A DNA stretch of 64,000 nt, taken from positions 38,860,278 to 38,924,277 of the forward strand of contig OY759267.1 in assembly GCA_963662155.1 (NCBI GenBank), written 5' to 3'. Position 1 is the first letter of the stretch; each line of letters opens with the position of its first letter. The translations under genes were made by a program, and so were the position numbers. The notes below the pieces were generated by a model that had not been told where the DNA came from, did no database searches, and worked only from the letters and a program-made list of their open reading frames with translations. Of the stretch, positions 11,735 through 24,410 are shown piece by piece. The DNA is from Lamellibrachia columna (taxonomy: Eukaryota; Annelida; Polychaeta; Sabellida; Siboglinidae).

Positions 11735-14290
11735 GGAAGCCATTGGCTTATCGAGAGTCCAACAATCTTCTCATCTATGTGTAGTCCACCCTCATCAGAC
11801 ATCTGTCAATTCTATTTTTAAACATATTCACACTACTGGCATTAACACAATCATTTGGCAGTTTGTTCCATTCATTTATCACCCTCTGTGAGAAAGAGTA
11901 CTTTCTCATGTCAAACCTACACTGCTCCTTAACTAATGCTGCTTTGTGTCTTCTGGTTCTACTGCCTTCTTTAAGTTTGAAGAACACATTCCTATCAACA
12001 TCCTCATAATCGTTCACTATTTTAAACACTTCTATTTAGTCTCCTCTTAGTCTCCTGGTCTCTAGTGTTGTCAAACCACATTGTAATAAGCGACTTTCGT
12101 AACTATGGTCTCTCAGTTCTGGAATCATTTTAGTTGCTCTTCGTTGTATTCTTTCTAGCTTGTATATGTCCTTTTTATGATATGGCCTCCATGCTTGAAT
12201 ACAATATTCTAAATGTGGTCTAACTATTGCTTTGTACAGGGATACAATTAGCTGTTTCTCCTTATACATGGTAGCCCTAGAATTTGATTTCCTTTCGAAG
12301 CAGCAATCCCACATTGCTATGAAACTTTCATGTCAGCACTAAATGTTACTACTAAGTCCTTTTCTTGTGTGGTTCTACCTAGTACAGCATCCACCATTTT
12401 ATATTCTTCGTCCATGTTTCCATGTCCTATGCGTATACATTTACACTTCCTAAAATTGAATAACATTTGCCATTTTTCTGACCATTTATCTAATTTATCT
12501 AGATCATCCTGTAAACTTTGTTTATCTGTATCATTAGTAACCTTTCTGAATACTTTTGTGTCATCTGCAAATTTGAGTACTGCTCATCTTCCAAATCATT
12601 TATATATATTAAAAATAGTATAGGGCCTAATACTGGTCCCTGTGGTACCCCACTCAAAACAGATTTCCAGTTTGAAATCTCACCATCTACTATTACTCTC
12701 TGTCTTTTGTGTGTAAGCCCCTTTTCTATCCAGTTGATTACATCATTACCGTAGGCTTGTAGTTTAAGTAACAATCTTTGATGTGGCACATCATCGAAAG
12801 CTTTCTGAAAATCTAAGTAGACAACATCCACCGATGACCCGTCATCTATCCACTTTGCAATTTCTTCAAAAAACATAAGAGATTGGTTAGACATGACCTT
12901 GCCTTTAGGAACCCATGTTGAGATGTATTTATTAATTTATGTTTTACAAGGAATTCCACCATTTGGTCTCTAATTAATGTTTCGAGTAATTTACATACAA
13001 CTGATGGTAAACTCACTGGTCTGTAATTTTCTGGCTTGTTCCTCGATCCCTTCTTAAATAGCGGCGTAATGTTTGCTTCTTTCCATTCTGAAGGAACTAT
13101 TCCTTCTTCTTGTGACAAGTTAAACAATTTTGCAAGTGGTGTACTAATTTGCTCAACAATTTCCTTAAGCAGTTTTGGTGGTATCCCATCAACTCCAGGT
13201 GATTTATTATCTTTCATCTTCTTAATTTTTTTTGCTATCATTTCAGGAGTTACAAATAACTGCCCTAAATGTTTTGATTTATTGCCCTCAAATTTAGTAA
13301 ATGGATCTGGAAGTGAGCCGATATCTTCTGTGGTAAAAACTGAGCTGAAATAATCATTCAGGACCTCTGCCATTTGAAACCCGTCTGAAATTTTGTTTCC
13401 CCTATTGTTTGCTAGTGGTCAGACCTTATCTCAAACTTTCTGTTTACTCCTTACATAAGCATAGAGACTCTTGCTGTCATTTTTTATATTACCTACCAAT
13501 TTTTTTTCAAAGGTTCTTTTAGATTTTCTAATTTCAGTTGTAGATAGGTTAAGTGCCTCTTTGTAATTTGCATAATCTTCATCCTTTCTGGTACGCCTAT
13601 AAACCCTCCACATAGTTTGCTTAAACATTATTTTTCTAATAGCTTCTTTTGACAAGTGTTTCTTTCTAGACCGTTGTCCTTGTTTTATTTTCAAGGGAAC
13701 AAATTTATCGACGGTACTCTCAATTTCATATTTTAGAATATTCCAACATTCAACTGCGGTCTTATTCATCAGCATGTTATTCCAATCTAGCTTTGCTAAG
13801 TATTTTCTCATCATCTTTATAGTTACCTTTGTGGAAGTTTCTCCTATATGTTTTTTTTTATTTTCACTTTTACGTTGATGTCAAAATGTATTTGATTGTG
13901 GTCACTGTTACCCAATGGTTCATGTATATTTACATTGTCCACTAATTCTTTTTGTGATGATAAAACTATATCTAATACATTTTCTCCCCTGGTTGGTTCT
14001 AGCACGTGCTGAGTAAGGAAGCTATCTAGCTAGCTAAGAAATTTTTGGTCCTCACCCCCTATACTCTCTAGAGAATTCCATTGTATGTGTCCATGGTTAA
14101 AATCTCCCATTATGATACATTCCCCTTTACTAACTTCCTTTATAGCATTTTGTATTTTTGTTTTATCCTCTTCGTTTATGTTTGGACTTCGATAAACTAA
14201 TCCAATAGTTAATTTTTAATTTCCTGAAACTATTTTGCACCAAACAGCTTCATCGTAATCTGCTTCCCTTTCTAATTTTATTTCATAAGC
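11735..14290 (-). mobile_element. CR1/L2-like LINE, longest copy, 5' truncated and frameshifted
   Basis: About 2.5 kb of ORF2 on the minus strand. From 5' to 3' of the element: end of the endonuclease domain (about 14,090-14,290, KLTIGLVYRSP- and CIIMGDFNHG-like), a linker (13,431-13,814), the reverse transcriptase fingers and palm (12,846-13,373 with KDNKSPGVDGIPPKLLKE and NYRPVSLPSVVCKLLE; 12,499-12,894 with VYLDFQKAFDDVPHQRLL and GVPQGPVLGPILFLIYINDL), and the C-terminal region (11,775-12,314). The FADDTK catalytic motif is intact in sequence near 12,555-12,570 but lies in a different frame from the preceding palm segment, so a frameshift kills the enzyme. Other breaks are at about 12,030, 12,320 and 13,400. 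Confidence 0.9.
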
Positions 14291-14343
14291 CTGAAAATAA
14301 ACTAAATCGAAAACTAGATTCTTGCGAACTAAGTCTGCGACTC

Positions 14344-14551
14344 CTGGTTGGGTTCTCTTCGGGTTTCTTCTTGAGGTCACGACTGGTTGGGTTCTCTTCG
14401 GGTTTCTTCTTGAGACCACGACTGGTTGGGTTCTCTTCGGGTTTCTTCTTGAGGTCACGACTGGTTGCATTTTTGTTGACATATTTCGACACATTTGATG
14501 GAGAATCACCAGTCGTGACCTCAAGAAGAAACCCGAAGAGGAACCAACCAG
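14344..14551. repeat. 39-bp tandem repeat with an inverted copy (hairpin)
   Basis: Three units of 39 bp (14,344-14,460, TTCTCTTCGGGTTTCTTCTT core) are followed after about 50 bp by a reversed unit at 14,509-14,551. The repeat is open on the minus strand in more than one frame. One reading gives a 13-residue KKKPEENPTSRDL repeat. Confidence 0.85.
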
Positions 14552-14559
14552 CAGTTTGC

Positions 14560-15222
14560 AGTTCAAATATACGGACAGTGTCTCCATGCAGTTCATTAAT
14601 ATCAATGCACCCCTTCTGACGAAGAATCCCAGTATGCTGCCCACTGCCTACAAATAATACATACATCCGTTGTATGTAATGTAGTAGAAAAATGCGAGTT
14701 CTGGTGCTGGCGTCTTTTTTGCAAAATGTGTTTCCGTCGTGCAATAACGGTAAATATTTCACTAAAAACAACTTTTATAACAATTTGTTTGTACTCAATC
14801 GTTGAAATAGGAAACACGACCGACCAGTACATGCCGATTGCCGTTGCGCCGTGAACTTTCAACATTTACTATGTGATCGATTTGAGTGTATGAGTAATTT
14901 AACAGTCGTTTGTACGAACAGTAATATGTGACAACTGGGACTCAATGTTTATGTTCACCAGCCGTTTTAATATAACTGTGAATAGCTTTAAGCTTTTGCG
15001 GACAAGAAGGAACATTTGCCAAAGATGCCGTTTTATGAATAATCCGCCAGATGGTAACATTATATTATTGCTCTTATAATTTACGGCAATTAACATGCAT
15101 ATTAAATAACTTTCCCCCATATGTTATCATTTACATTGTTACATTTGCTTGTTTACTGCAAACCTGTTTCTGTAGCAATTGTGTCTAGATTAGACGACTG
15201 TTTGTATTGATTGACTGGACTA
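14560..15222. other. Unique DNA between LINE and minisatellite
   Basis: No recognisable gene or repeat. Short open frames on both strands carry no domain signal. Confidence 0.45.
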
Positions 15223-15225
15223 CAT

Positions 15226-15395
15226 GTTCGTGGCCGTGCTACATGTCTTATTCGTGGCCGTACTAATTCTAAATATCTTGTTCGTGGCCGTACTAATTCT
15301 AAATGTCGTCTTTTTAGTGGAGGCGCTACGTGTCTTGTTCGTGGCCGTACTAATTCTAAGTGTCTTGTTCGTGGCCGCGCTAAGTAACTGCGTTG
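15226..15395. repeat. 24-bp minisatellite (GTTCGTGGCCG family)
   Basis: Seven or so imperfect units, some with an extra AATTCTAA block. Same family as at 1,888-1,996. Confidence 0.8.
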
Positions 15396-15620
15396 TGCCG
15401 TTCTGAGCAGATGTTCATAGTTCATGTTCCCCAACTATTCCTTGTGTATCCGTGTAGCTCTTGACCATCCCCTGTCTCTTTTAACGTCGACAGTTCCCTC
15501 CAATATTTCCCGTTGAATTCCTTCATGTCTGATGATGTGACCACAAAGTGACAGTTTGTGTTTCTTTATTTCATTGAAGTGTTGCTTTTTATTCATAACT
15601 CGGTACAGCTTGTGCGCCAT
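15395..15620 (-). mobile_element. LINE C-terminal tail fragment, best copy
   Basis: The minus strand at 15,435-15,620 reads MAHKLYRVMNKKQHFNEIKK then HKLSLCGHIIRHEGIQREIL and a GTVDVKRDRG motif, close to the C-terminal consensus of RTE-type LINEs (xGHxxRxxxxxxxILEGxVxGKRxRGR). YEHLLRTAQ follows in another frame. Only the last 80-100 residues remain. Confidence 0.7.
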
Positions 15621-17509
15621 TAAAAACGGACAAAGACAAAGTGCATGTGTCTACACAAACGCATAAGGACAGACACAAAATGACGAATGTAATTTGGTGT
15701 TCTGATATTTCTACTTTGTCTAATTAAAGACAACATATTTTTTTTATAAATATTGTTTATTTTCCTGTGTCCATTAAGGCATTTACGATTTCCACCATTT
15801 TGGAAAAGAAATTAAATGTGAAATTGATAACACATTGTATTGACACGAAAGGGGGAATGCGCAAGTAGCCGCTTCTCGTCTACTATTCAACTGGGGTCGT
15901 TAAGATAACATCACTAGCAAAAATGCCCGTCCCCAAGACGGAATAACTTGGTAGTTCATAAGTGACAGTCATGATAGCAACGTTTACAAAATGCCTTAGG
16001 CCAATATACCATCAATACGCTCGAGATTGTTTAAGGGAACGTATTATCAGAAATAAACGCGTCACGCACGTGATGCAATACTCGTTGCATGTTCAAAATG
16101 TTGAAGGTCACGTGAATTTAGACCCATGGATACTTATGTTGGTTGTAGAATAGTAGAATATTTTTTTATTGTGTATTGTTCCTCAATCGGCGACTTCGGG
16201 CCAATATGTGAGTGCGGTTTTTTTTTATTAATTAATATAAACCGCCCATATGGCGCTACGTATTGTCAAACGGTTTACGTACCGAAGTATTTGCCACGCG
16301 CGCGCGTGGTTTCTGGGATTGTTGGAAGTTGCGTTAGTGAGGGTGTGCGCGTGGGCGCGTGGGCGCGTGCGTGCCCAATACCACATTAACCTTTATTTGT
16401 GACTTTACGGTGAAAAATTTATGGGAAAAACACCACTGTGTTTCCTATTAGCTAGTTTATAATTACGGTGTCTGCAAACTGTTTTTCAGGAGAATGACAA
16501 ACACGTAATTGCGCAACGATCTAGTAATTTGCCGAGTCAATCAAAGCAGTGCATTACGTTGTCGAATAAAACAGGTACGGCGAGGGCGGCTATTTTTCTA
16601 CCAGGTACTTCAATTACGGTGAAGGACGTCTGAACTGGCAGAACTCAGTGTATAAATCAGTGTCAATCTCCAACTTATTTAATCAATTATGATAAATTGT
16701 GCAATTTAAAATTGCCTAAATTTAAATTCATATTCAGTGTTGTATGCGCTTCCAAGTACTATCAATCTCATTTAAATGATACCCTCACTTAAATAAAAAG
16801 GGACCAATGCCGCAATATCCTTTAATCGTGACTTTGCGGTGACAATTTAAGGGGGAAAACACCACTGGGTTTCCTATTAGCTTGTTTATTAGAACGTTTC
16901 CATTGTGGTGTCTGGAAACTGTTTTGCATGGGAATAACAAACGCGTAATTGTGCATCAATCTACTAACATGCCGTGTCAATTATAGCAGTGTATTACGTT
17001 GCCAAATATAACATTTGCGGGGGAGGGGGCTACTTATTGACGTTGTTGGAATATACGTGTCGTAGTCTGGCAGGCGAGCCACGATTGCTTTGACGTGTGC
17101 ATTAAGATTTTGTTGAAACGCCTGCCACCTGCGAAGATAATAGGCGCTCTCTTCGTTTGGACTATAATGACAGCAACATTGATAAACACGGCAATTCAGT
17201 CATTGTGTATTGAAAAGGGCTAGTAGTTGGTGATTTAAACGGCATATAAGGAGGTGGGCAATCGACCGAGAGTAAACAAAATAAATTATTAACGGATACG
17301 TATGTCTGCTTACATTAACAAAAATGTATTGTGTGGGTAAGAATCGCGTTATTATTTATTCGGACGCCCACGTTTGGTCGCAGATATTTCCGTGATTTAT
17401 TTGCATATAACAACGCAAGTTTGATTGTCGAAATGCGTGAACAACAATTGGTGGCAGAAAGCTTTAATAATTTCATGATTGTTGATCTCATGACAAACAT
17501 TTAATGTAT

Positions 17510-17766
17510 ATATATATCGACGACAACAACGTCGGACTGTCGATCGAGGGGACCGGGGTTCAAGTCCACCTGATGCTGTTTCGAAACATGGACAGTTTTG
17601 GTCTTCCCCTATTGCCTGTGTGTTTTGAAAGATACCCTAAAACCGGTTGGTCCCTTCTATCTGGTGTGTATGCCAGTGGAAGTACAATATTCCACACATG
17701 AGGCACATGTGTAACCTGTCATGGATCCACAGAACTTGTGATCTATATCTCTAAACTCTCTACATC
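17510..17766 (+). mobile_element. tRNA-derived SINE, copy 3 (5' truncated)
   Basis: The B box GGTTCAAGTCC is present at 17,557-17,567; the A-box half is lost. Body as in the other copies. Confidence 0.7.
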
Positions 17767-17837
17767 CAAGGTTTGTTGTAATCAGTTGTTTACGAATATC
17801 GCATCAAGCATGAAGCGTCAAGCTAACGTGTTTCTAC

Positions 17838-17844
17838 ACACACA

Positions 17845-17903
<59 letters not shown>

Positions 17904-17906
17904 GCA
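17838..17906. repeat. (ACGC)n microsatellite
   Basis: About 15 tetranucleotide units replacing part of the linker found in unit 2. Confidence 0.95.
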
Positions 17907-18559
17907 TACACACTGCTAGGTAACGTTATAATGTGAACCAATTAGCTACTTCTACCACCTAGGTGTCAACACTTATTTCCAGCGAAAACCGTGATGGTTA
18001 ATAACATGTGCGGTTAAGTGAATGTTATAATCCAATCAGCTTAAGGCAAATGTAATTATATGTTACACTGTCCGTGAAGCGTCAAGCAAAAGTATTTCTA
18101 CACAGACCAGTCAACCCTATCAGGGTAACAGCAGTATTGACCAAGTAGCCATCATCTATCAAGTAGCCAATCGTATAATATATATATAATATATAATCGT
18201 ATATATATACTGCTAGATAACGTGATAATGTGAGCCAGTAGTTGTTGTGAAGCTACTTCTACAACTAAGGGGTCAACACGTACTTCCAGCGAAAACCATG
18301 ATGGTTAATAACACGAGCAATTAAGTGAATGTTATAATCCAATCAGCTTAAAGAAAAATGTAATTATATACTACACTGTCCGTGAAGTTCTTTGATCTGT
18401 AAATACTTAATGCGGTGAGTCCGAATAGACTTACAGTATGCCAGTCATTGCTTAAGGTGCCCACGTTACTCTCCGTACCCCTGTTAACACCAGTCGAATG
18501 CGAAGTGGAGGGTAAAAACAATGACTTTGATGGTGAGAGTATTTCCTATATGTCTAGCG

Positions 18560-18967
18560 ACGTGCCACTTCTTCAGTAGTTCAAGTTCTACGGTGTCTTC
18601 GATGATATCGTTGACTGTGGAGCTTTGGTCTTTCTGTAGGTGTGCGTTCAGGTGGGAGTCGAACGTTGCAGTAAAGAGTCGCCGTGTGCTCCAATTAATG
18701 CTGCACGATGACTGGACAGAACGTTCCTCTTGCCTGGCCAATTGGGTGGTCAGTTTGCAGCCATGAACAACCCTTCACACTTGGCGCCACACTATTCGCT
18801 GGAGGGCGCCGAAGACAACCTATATAATCCGGCGCACACACCGATTAGCTATTGCAACGCCGGACAAGGACCAGAGCGTAACACCTACCTACAAACAGAA
18901 CTCTGCAGTCAACGATATCATCGAAGACACCGTAGAAGCTGAACTACTGAAGAAGTAAGTGGCACGT
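18560..18967. repeat. Inverted repeat, arms about 60 bp, loop about 290 bp
   Basis: The arm at 18,560-18,617 (GTGCCACTTCTTCAGTAGTT and onward) is the reverse complement of 18,906-18,967 with few mismatches. The loop has no recognised gene. It could be a fold-back or MITE relic. Confidence 0.75.
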
Positions 18968-18969
18968 AC

Positions 18970-19480
18970 TATGATACAATGCAACATATATGGGTTTATG
19001 TGAACTCCACATTTTTTCCACGTGACCACCAATCGACATAATGAATGTCCTTGTGAAAAAATGTAGACGATGTGTATTGCAGACCTGTGGCCGATGTTCT
19101 CGGTACTCGTATGCTCGTGTACTCGATTACAATTTTGAAGTATTCGTACTCATACTCATGGAAATTATAATAATACAGCATTTTTAAAAGCGCTAATTCC
19201 CACTATATGGATCAATGCGCTGTACATGGTATAAAATACTATTCACATGGTATAAACTACTATTTAAATATAAACACACATGTGTAAAAACAGAATAAAT
19301 GAATAAAATTACTTTAGAAATAAATAAATAAAATCATTTAGAAAACTTTACAATCTGGAGAGAATCCTAATGCAAAATTAATGTGTATCACAAATAGTCC
19401 ATTCATAGTATCCATCACATACTATTATCTTCATTTACATATATTTGAAGTGACTAATAAAAAGGTGAGTCTTTAAAGAC
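18970..19480. other. AT-rich DNA, no gene seen
   Basis: Scattered ACTCGTACTC motifs (19,095-19,160), related to the minisatellite at 23,103-23,172, but no coding signal. Confidence 0.5.
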
Positions 19481-19493
19481 TTCCTACACATTT

Positions 19494-20100
19494 TTAGCGT
19501 CTTGGAATTACGAATGTCTGCGGGCAATGAAATGAAAGTCGAGGCGCTGTTGTTCCAAATGCAGATTCACCAATGCTCTTCTTAGTGATGCATTGTTGCA
19601 GTGTTGGCGCATAGTCCATGCGTAGACGCCCATCAGGAGTTCGTATGTGTAAAAGTTCGGCCAAGTAAGTCGGCACCAAACCTTTGACGCATCGGTACGC
19701 CAACACTAGCAACTTGAAATGTATTCGACTTGCTACCGGCAGCCAGTGTAAGCCCCTTAAGACTGGTGTTATGTGGTCGTGCCTACTGGTGCGCGTAAAT
19801 AGGCTAGCAGCAATGTTCTGTACTCGTTGCAGTCGAAGTGTCTGTGACGCCGAAATGTTAACCAAGAGCGAATTACAATAATCTAGGCGAGAGGTCACAA
19901 GTGCGTTTACAGCACTTTTGGTGGCTTCTGTTGTGAGATAGTGACGTATTGATGATAGTCTGTATAGATGATAATTACAAGCAGCACACACAGCTGTGAC
20001 ATGATGTGTCATCGTCAGATGTTGATCCATATGAACTCCCAAATTTCGTACGCAGTCTACTGGTGAAATGATGTCAGCTCCAACGGTCATAGAGCAAACT
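19494..20100 (-). mobile_element. L2/Rex-like LINE ORF2 C-terminal fragment
   Basis: A 198-codon uninterrupted minus-strand frame with the post-palm and C-terminal signature of this LINE group: VRNLGVHMDQHLTMTHHV near residue 15, SRLDYCNSLL near 70, LQRVQNIAASLFTR, DHITPVLRGLHWLPVASRI near 110-130 and KGLVPTYLAELL near 147. The catalytic FADD region is not included, so the copy is 5' truncated and cannot retrotranspose. It belongs to a different family from the CR1-like copies above. Confidence 0.88.
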
Positions 20101-21199
20101 CCATGTAACTTGAAATGATGTTTTAATATAAAAATTATGGGTCATGTACTCGTGCCGATGCTCAAATCTCTAGGATTTCATGAGTGCATCTGAATATTTT
20201 TTTAATATGATGCTGTGGTAATTAGTTGTGATTTTATTTTAAATACAGCAGTAGTATTTGTAGTTGACATAATTAAAATATGTTTCATTTAAATACTTCC
20301 ATAAAGTGCATTAAAAAATTCAAATACATTATTTCTGGTTGATATAACAAAATTAACTAAAGGCTTCACTACATTTTGCCAGTCAGAGGCCCATAGTCCG
20401 CTTTAAGCAAACCGTTATACTCGTAACCAGTTCAGGCTATAATCCTTGTGTTTGTTTAATTAAGTCAGGAAGTCCATAATGAAGGGGCCATTCCTCAGTT
20501 AGCCATATAATGTCTTTGTTGTTCCTACAAGGGACAGTGTTAAAAACTAGCTCAGTCTATTTCTATGGTGACTCAAGTCACACAGCACAAGTAGTGTTTA
20601 TTCAAATTAGCACACAGCCCCTTTGTTCCAGTAGACTCACTACATTGATTACATAGGTAATTTTGGAGCGAGAATAAATGCAGTTTATCAAAGTACTTGT
20701 CTAATGGTTATGTTTATTATTATAATAAATACATTATTATTGTTAGATTATACACCTGATGTACTGTTTTATATAATTGCTTAATAAACCTTATATTATG
20801 TACTATGCAGAGTAAACCTACATTTACATTGTCTGATTTGTGTTCTTGGTAAAAGTGTTTTTAGTGAGCAGATCATGGCTCTTTACGTACTCTAAAAATC
20901 AGAAGGTGGTCAGATGATCAGTGCAATTATCAGTCAAGTGCTAGCAAAACTACATCTATGGTCTGGGAGAGCAGATATGAGGTGGTGCCTCAGACCTTGC
21001 TAATTGCTTTATTTTATAACTAGTTTAACACTAAGCAGACTTAGCAATTATCAACTCTTTTGAGATCATCACAGAAATATTTGTTTATTGGCTAGGTTTT
21101 ACTGAGAAGGTAACCCTAGGTACTGCTTAATTTTAGTGAGAGTACATGTGCCGATTATGTCGGTGAATCAAACGTGGGTTAATCAGAGTGCCCCACACC

Positions 21200-21200
<1 letters not shown>
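20101..21200. other. AT-rich DNA, no gene seen
   Basis: No coding frame or known repeat could be supported over about 1.1 kb. Confidence 0.5.

Positions 21201-21260
<60 letters not shown>
21201..21260. repeat. (AT)n microsatellite
   Basis: Uninterrupted AT dinucleotides. Confidence 0.97.
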
Positions 21261-21262
<2 letters not shown>

Positions 21263-21353
21263 TAACAGCAGATTTTAAAATAAAACTTGTTAATTAATTG
21301 ATATAAATCAGGAGCAATTGATTATGTACAGGCAGTTGGTTGATCATACATGT

Positions 21354-21503
<150 letters not shown>

Positions 21504-21804
21504 AATATGCTATTACTAATAATTTACTATATGATACAATATGACTCGTACTCGAACTCATGTATGTCACTGATTTCAGTTTGGTTGGATAATATGCGGC
21601 GAGCCAATAGACAAGTACTCGTTAGGTTCAGTGTGGGGATTTGTGCAACTACGATAATTCAACAACAACGGTAAAGCCTAAAGGGTTAAAGATTTCCCGT
21701 TTAATAAGACACAATAGAACAACTAGCATTATTACAAACCCACGTCAAGAATGATTTACGGTCATATATAAAGAATGATTTACAGTCATATATCAAGAAA
21801 GATT

Positions 21805-22190
21805 TACGCGTTCGGGGAGTGCAGTCTTGCATTACGCGTGTTCATCGAGTGTTTACTTGCGTTCGGCGTGCTTGTCGAATGTTCACTAGCGTTCGGCGTG
21901 ATCGGCGAATGTTCACTAGCGTTCTGCGTGCTCGGCGAGTGTTCACTAGCATTCGGCGTGCTCGGCGAGTGTTCAATTGCGTTCGGCGTGCTCGGCGAGT
22001 GTTCACTAGCATTCGGCGTGCTCGGCGAGTGTTCAATTGCGTTCGGCGTGCTCGGCGAGTGCTGTCTTGCGTTCGACGTGCTCGGCGAGTGCTGCCTAGC
22101 GTTCAGTGTGCTCGGCGAGTGATGTCTTGCGTACGGCGTGCTCGGCAAGTGCTGTCTTGCGTTCGGCGTCTTTGGCGAGGGCTGTCATGC
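21805..22190. repeat. 30-bp minisatellite, unit like GTTCGGCGTGCTCGGCGAGT
   Basis: About 12-13 units of 30 bp. A subset alternates TTCACTAGC and TTCAATTGC in a two-unit higher-order pattern. Because 30 is divisible by 3 and the unit has no stop, several frames on both strands stay open. The 10-residue repeat ECSLAFGVLG on the plus strand is therefore not evidence for a protein. Confidence 0.92.
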
Positions 22191-22194
22191 GTGG

Positions 22195-23100
22195 CAGCTG
22201 GCAGTATAGCTGTCAACGACAAGTTGCTAGAAGCTATCGAGGGTTGACGGCGGCGGAAGTTAGCGTCTATGGCTCAGCCACTCTTTGCCACCGGTGCGTC
22301 GCATCCTCCCACGTCCGTTAACCGTTGGGCGAATATGGTTATTCCGAGAGGAACCATGTACGTTCTTTGATATTATATGCAACCTGACAGTCACATAGCT
22401 GGAGTTCCTCTGCTGTTTCAACGCCCGTAACTATTTTATACTTCCACTATCACCAATCGCAGTCGTCGTCTCACAACGGATTAATCAATCATATTGGTGC
22501 ATATAAGAGCCCGTAGACCACAGAAAGGCTTGGTTGCTTATACAAATTACAAGTTAACTTGTGAATAGTTATGCAATGATTGCACTAAAACACCCCACTA
22601 TCAACCATTCAAAACACTCGATATCCTACACAAAATTTATATCATAAGAATCTCTACAATGCACACATTACGATGATATACATTAAAAATGCATCTGCTA
22701 CCAGATTTATAACAGAAAGCCACTTTGAACATTCCTTTAGCTCCCTGTATTATTCAAATGTGTGAAAGTAAAGATGTTTACCTTGCCCTATGCTGTCACC
22801 AATACAAAAGAACAACCTGGACTCTATCTAAAATTATTCATTCTTCACCATAATTAGGTTCTAAAACAATGAAATTTTTTATCAGTAGACAACTAGTTTT
22901 CCAACGATACCAAACATGATAACATTTCGTTGATCTGTTAATCAGTTGGAAACAAATAAATTTCCGATATCTAGATTAGCCATCGGTCGCTACACGGCGC
23001 CACTAGCACGATTCTTACCAACATTTCAATCGGTAGGTGACTACAGTAATCAAGCTAATTAAACACAAATTCACACAATCTCCCATCTGTGACAATGAGC
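22195..23100. other. Unassigned DNA, no gene seen
   Basis: GC-richer directly after the minisatellite (to about 22,330), then AT-rich. No recognised family. Confidence 0.45.
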
Positions 23101-23102
23101 TG

Positions 23103-23172
23103 AACTCGTACTCGTGTAAATGAAATCGTACTCATGTAAATGAACTCGTACTCCTGTAAATGTACTCGTACT
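23103..23172. repeat. 20-bp minisatellite (GAACTCGTACTC family)
   Basis: Four imperfect units, each ending in GTAAAT. Confidence 0.8.
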
Positions 23173-23404
23173 CAGGTCTGGTGTATTATATTGTTATCCC
23201 GTAGCTAAACAATCTATATAATGTTTAGTGAATATTATATAGGATTTTTTCGGACACAGATGTGTAGAATTCAGAAAATATTCTATATCATTTTTATAAA
23301 ATATTATGGTACCTTTTAGTCACTTTTATCTAGGTAGTATATTATAGTATGCTGTTTGCAGCATTACTCCGCTGCACATCGCTACAACGCTATTTTCAGT
23401 GGTA

Positions 23405-23515
23405 ACCAAACTCGATCGATCTCGCAGAACTCGACGGTTCTCGCAGCGGGAACTCGACGGTTCTGGCAGAACGCGACGGCTCTCGCAGCGAGAACTCGAC
23501 GGTTCTTGCAGAAAT
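23405..23515. repeat. About 21-bp minisatellite (ACTCGACGGTTCT family)
   Basis: Five or so units with the core ACTCGACGGTTCTCGCAG. Confidence 0.8.
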
Positions 23516-23529
23516 CGCCCGGTTACAGA

Positions 23530-24130
23530 AATCTATTTAGAAGAGTTAAACGTGTTACGGTCAATTTACCACATGCCGTTTAAATCACCAACTAATAGTC
23601 CTTTTCATAACACAAATACAGTGACTGACTTGTCGTGTTTGTCAATGCTGTTATCGTGCAAACAATTTAATGTACACATCAAAGCAATTGTTGTCCGCCT
23701 GCCAGACTACGACACGTTTACAAATGTTATAATGGGCAACATAATGCACTGCTGTGATTGACACTGCAGTTTAGTTGATTGTTGCACAATTATGTGTCAG
23801 CTATGTCATTCTACTGTAAAACAGTTTCTAATCACCATTATAGCAACTTTCTTATCAACTAGCTAATAGGAAACCCAGTGGTGATCCCCCCCCCCGTACA
23901 TTTGTCACCGTAACATCAGGACTAAAGGATATTGTGGCCTTGGACCATTTTTATTTATTTAAGTGAGGATATCATTTACATGAAGTTGATAGCAGTTGGA
24001 AGCATTTGTAGCACTGAATATGATTTTTTTTATGCAGTTTTAAATTGCAGTAATTATCAGAATTAGAAAATTGTGTCATAAAGAAATTGTAGACGACACA
24101 CTGTTGAGTCTCATTGCCAGCTTAAAATGC
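23530..24130 (-). repeat. Inverted copy of the segmental-unit core
   Basis: Reverse complement of about 3,050-3,830 (for example CTGCCAGACTACGACACG against CGTGTCGTAGTCTGGCAG at 3,590). It shows that the core also moves or duplicates independently of the tandem units. Confidence 0.75.
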
Positions 24131-24410
24131 AACAGTTAAACATGTAACTTTTTTATGTTGGTGATTATTCAGAACTTACTGCAGACGCTGCATTAAACAC
24201 AGGGCGCTGCTGAAGCAGAACGTAATCACCATAATTGTAGTATATTTTTAAACAGCACAAAATAAGCAGTTAACTTGAAATTGCTTCCTCAACTGATTTA
24301 GCCTATCTCAAATCCAGTTCACTGGTGTCCAGATATGTAGTGCGTGAATATGTTATGTAACATCCGCAGTCGATTTAATAAAAACAATGCCTATTTTTTC
24401 AAATCATCGA

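Larger units (their letters stand above)
7838..15425. repeat. Segmental repeat unit 2
   Basis: Second head-to-tail copy: LINE tail (7,838-7,965), core (7,966-10,390), SINE (10,628-10,912), linker, reversed LINE (11,735-14,290). It then extends into DNA that unit 1 lacks (14,300-15,425), including a 39-bp repeat and the 24-bp minisatellite. Confidence 0.75.
15490..18420. repeat. Segmental repeat unit 3 (shortened)
   Basis: Third copy: core 15,620-17,260, a deletion removing the region of the 9,794 ORF, SINE fragment 17,510-17,766, and the linker block present twice (about 17,925-18,075 and 18,200-18,410). No LINE follows. Confidence 0.75.

Noticed and set aside
19494..20090. Host gene of 198 codons
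   Set aside because: Sequence is a textbook LINE ORF2 C-terminal segment.
21805..22190. CRISPR-like array of regular repeats
   Set aside because: There are no unique spacers; it is a continuous minisatellite in a eukaryotic genome.
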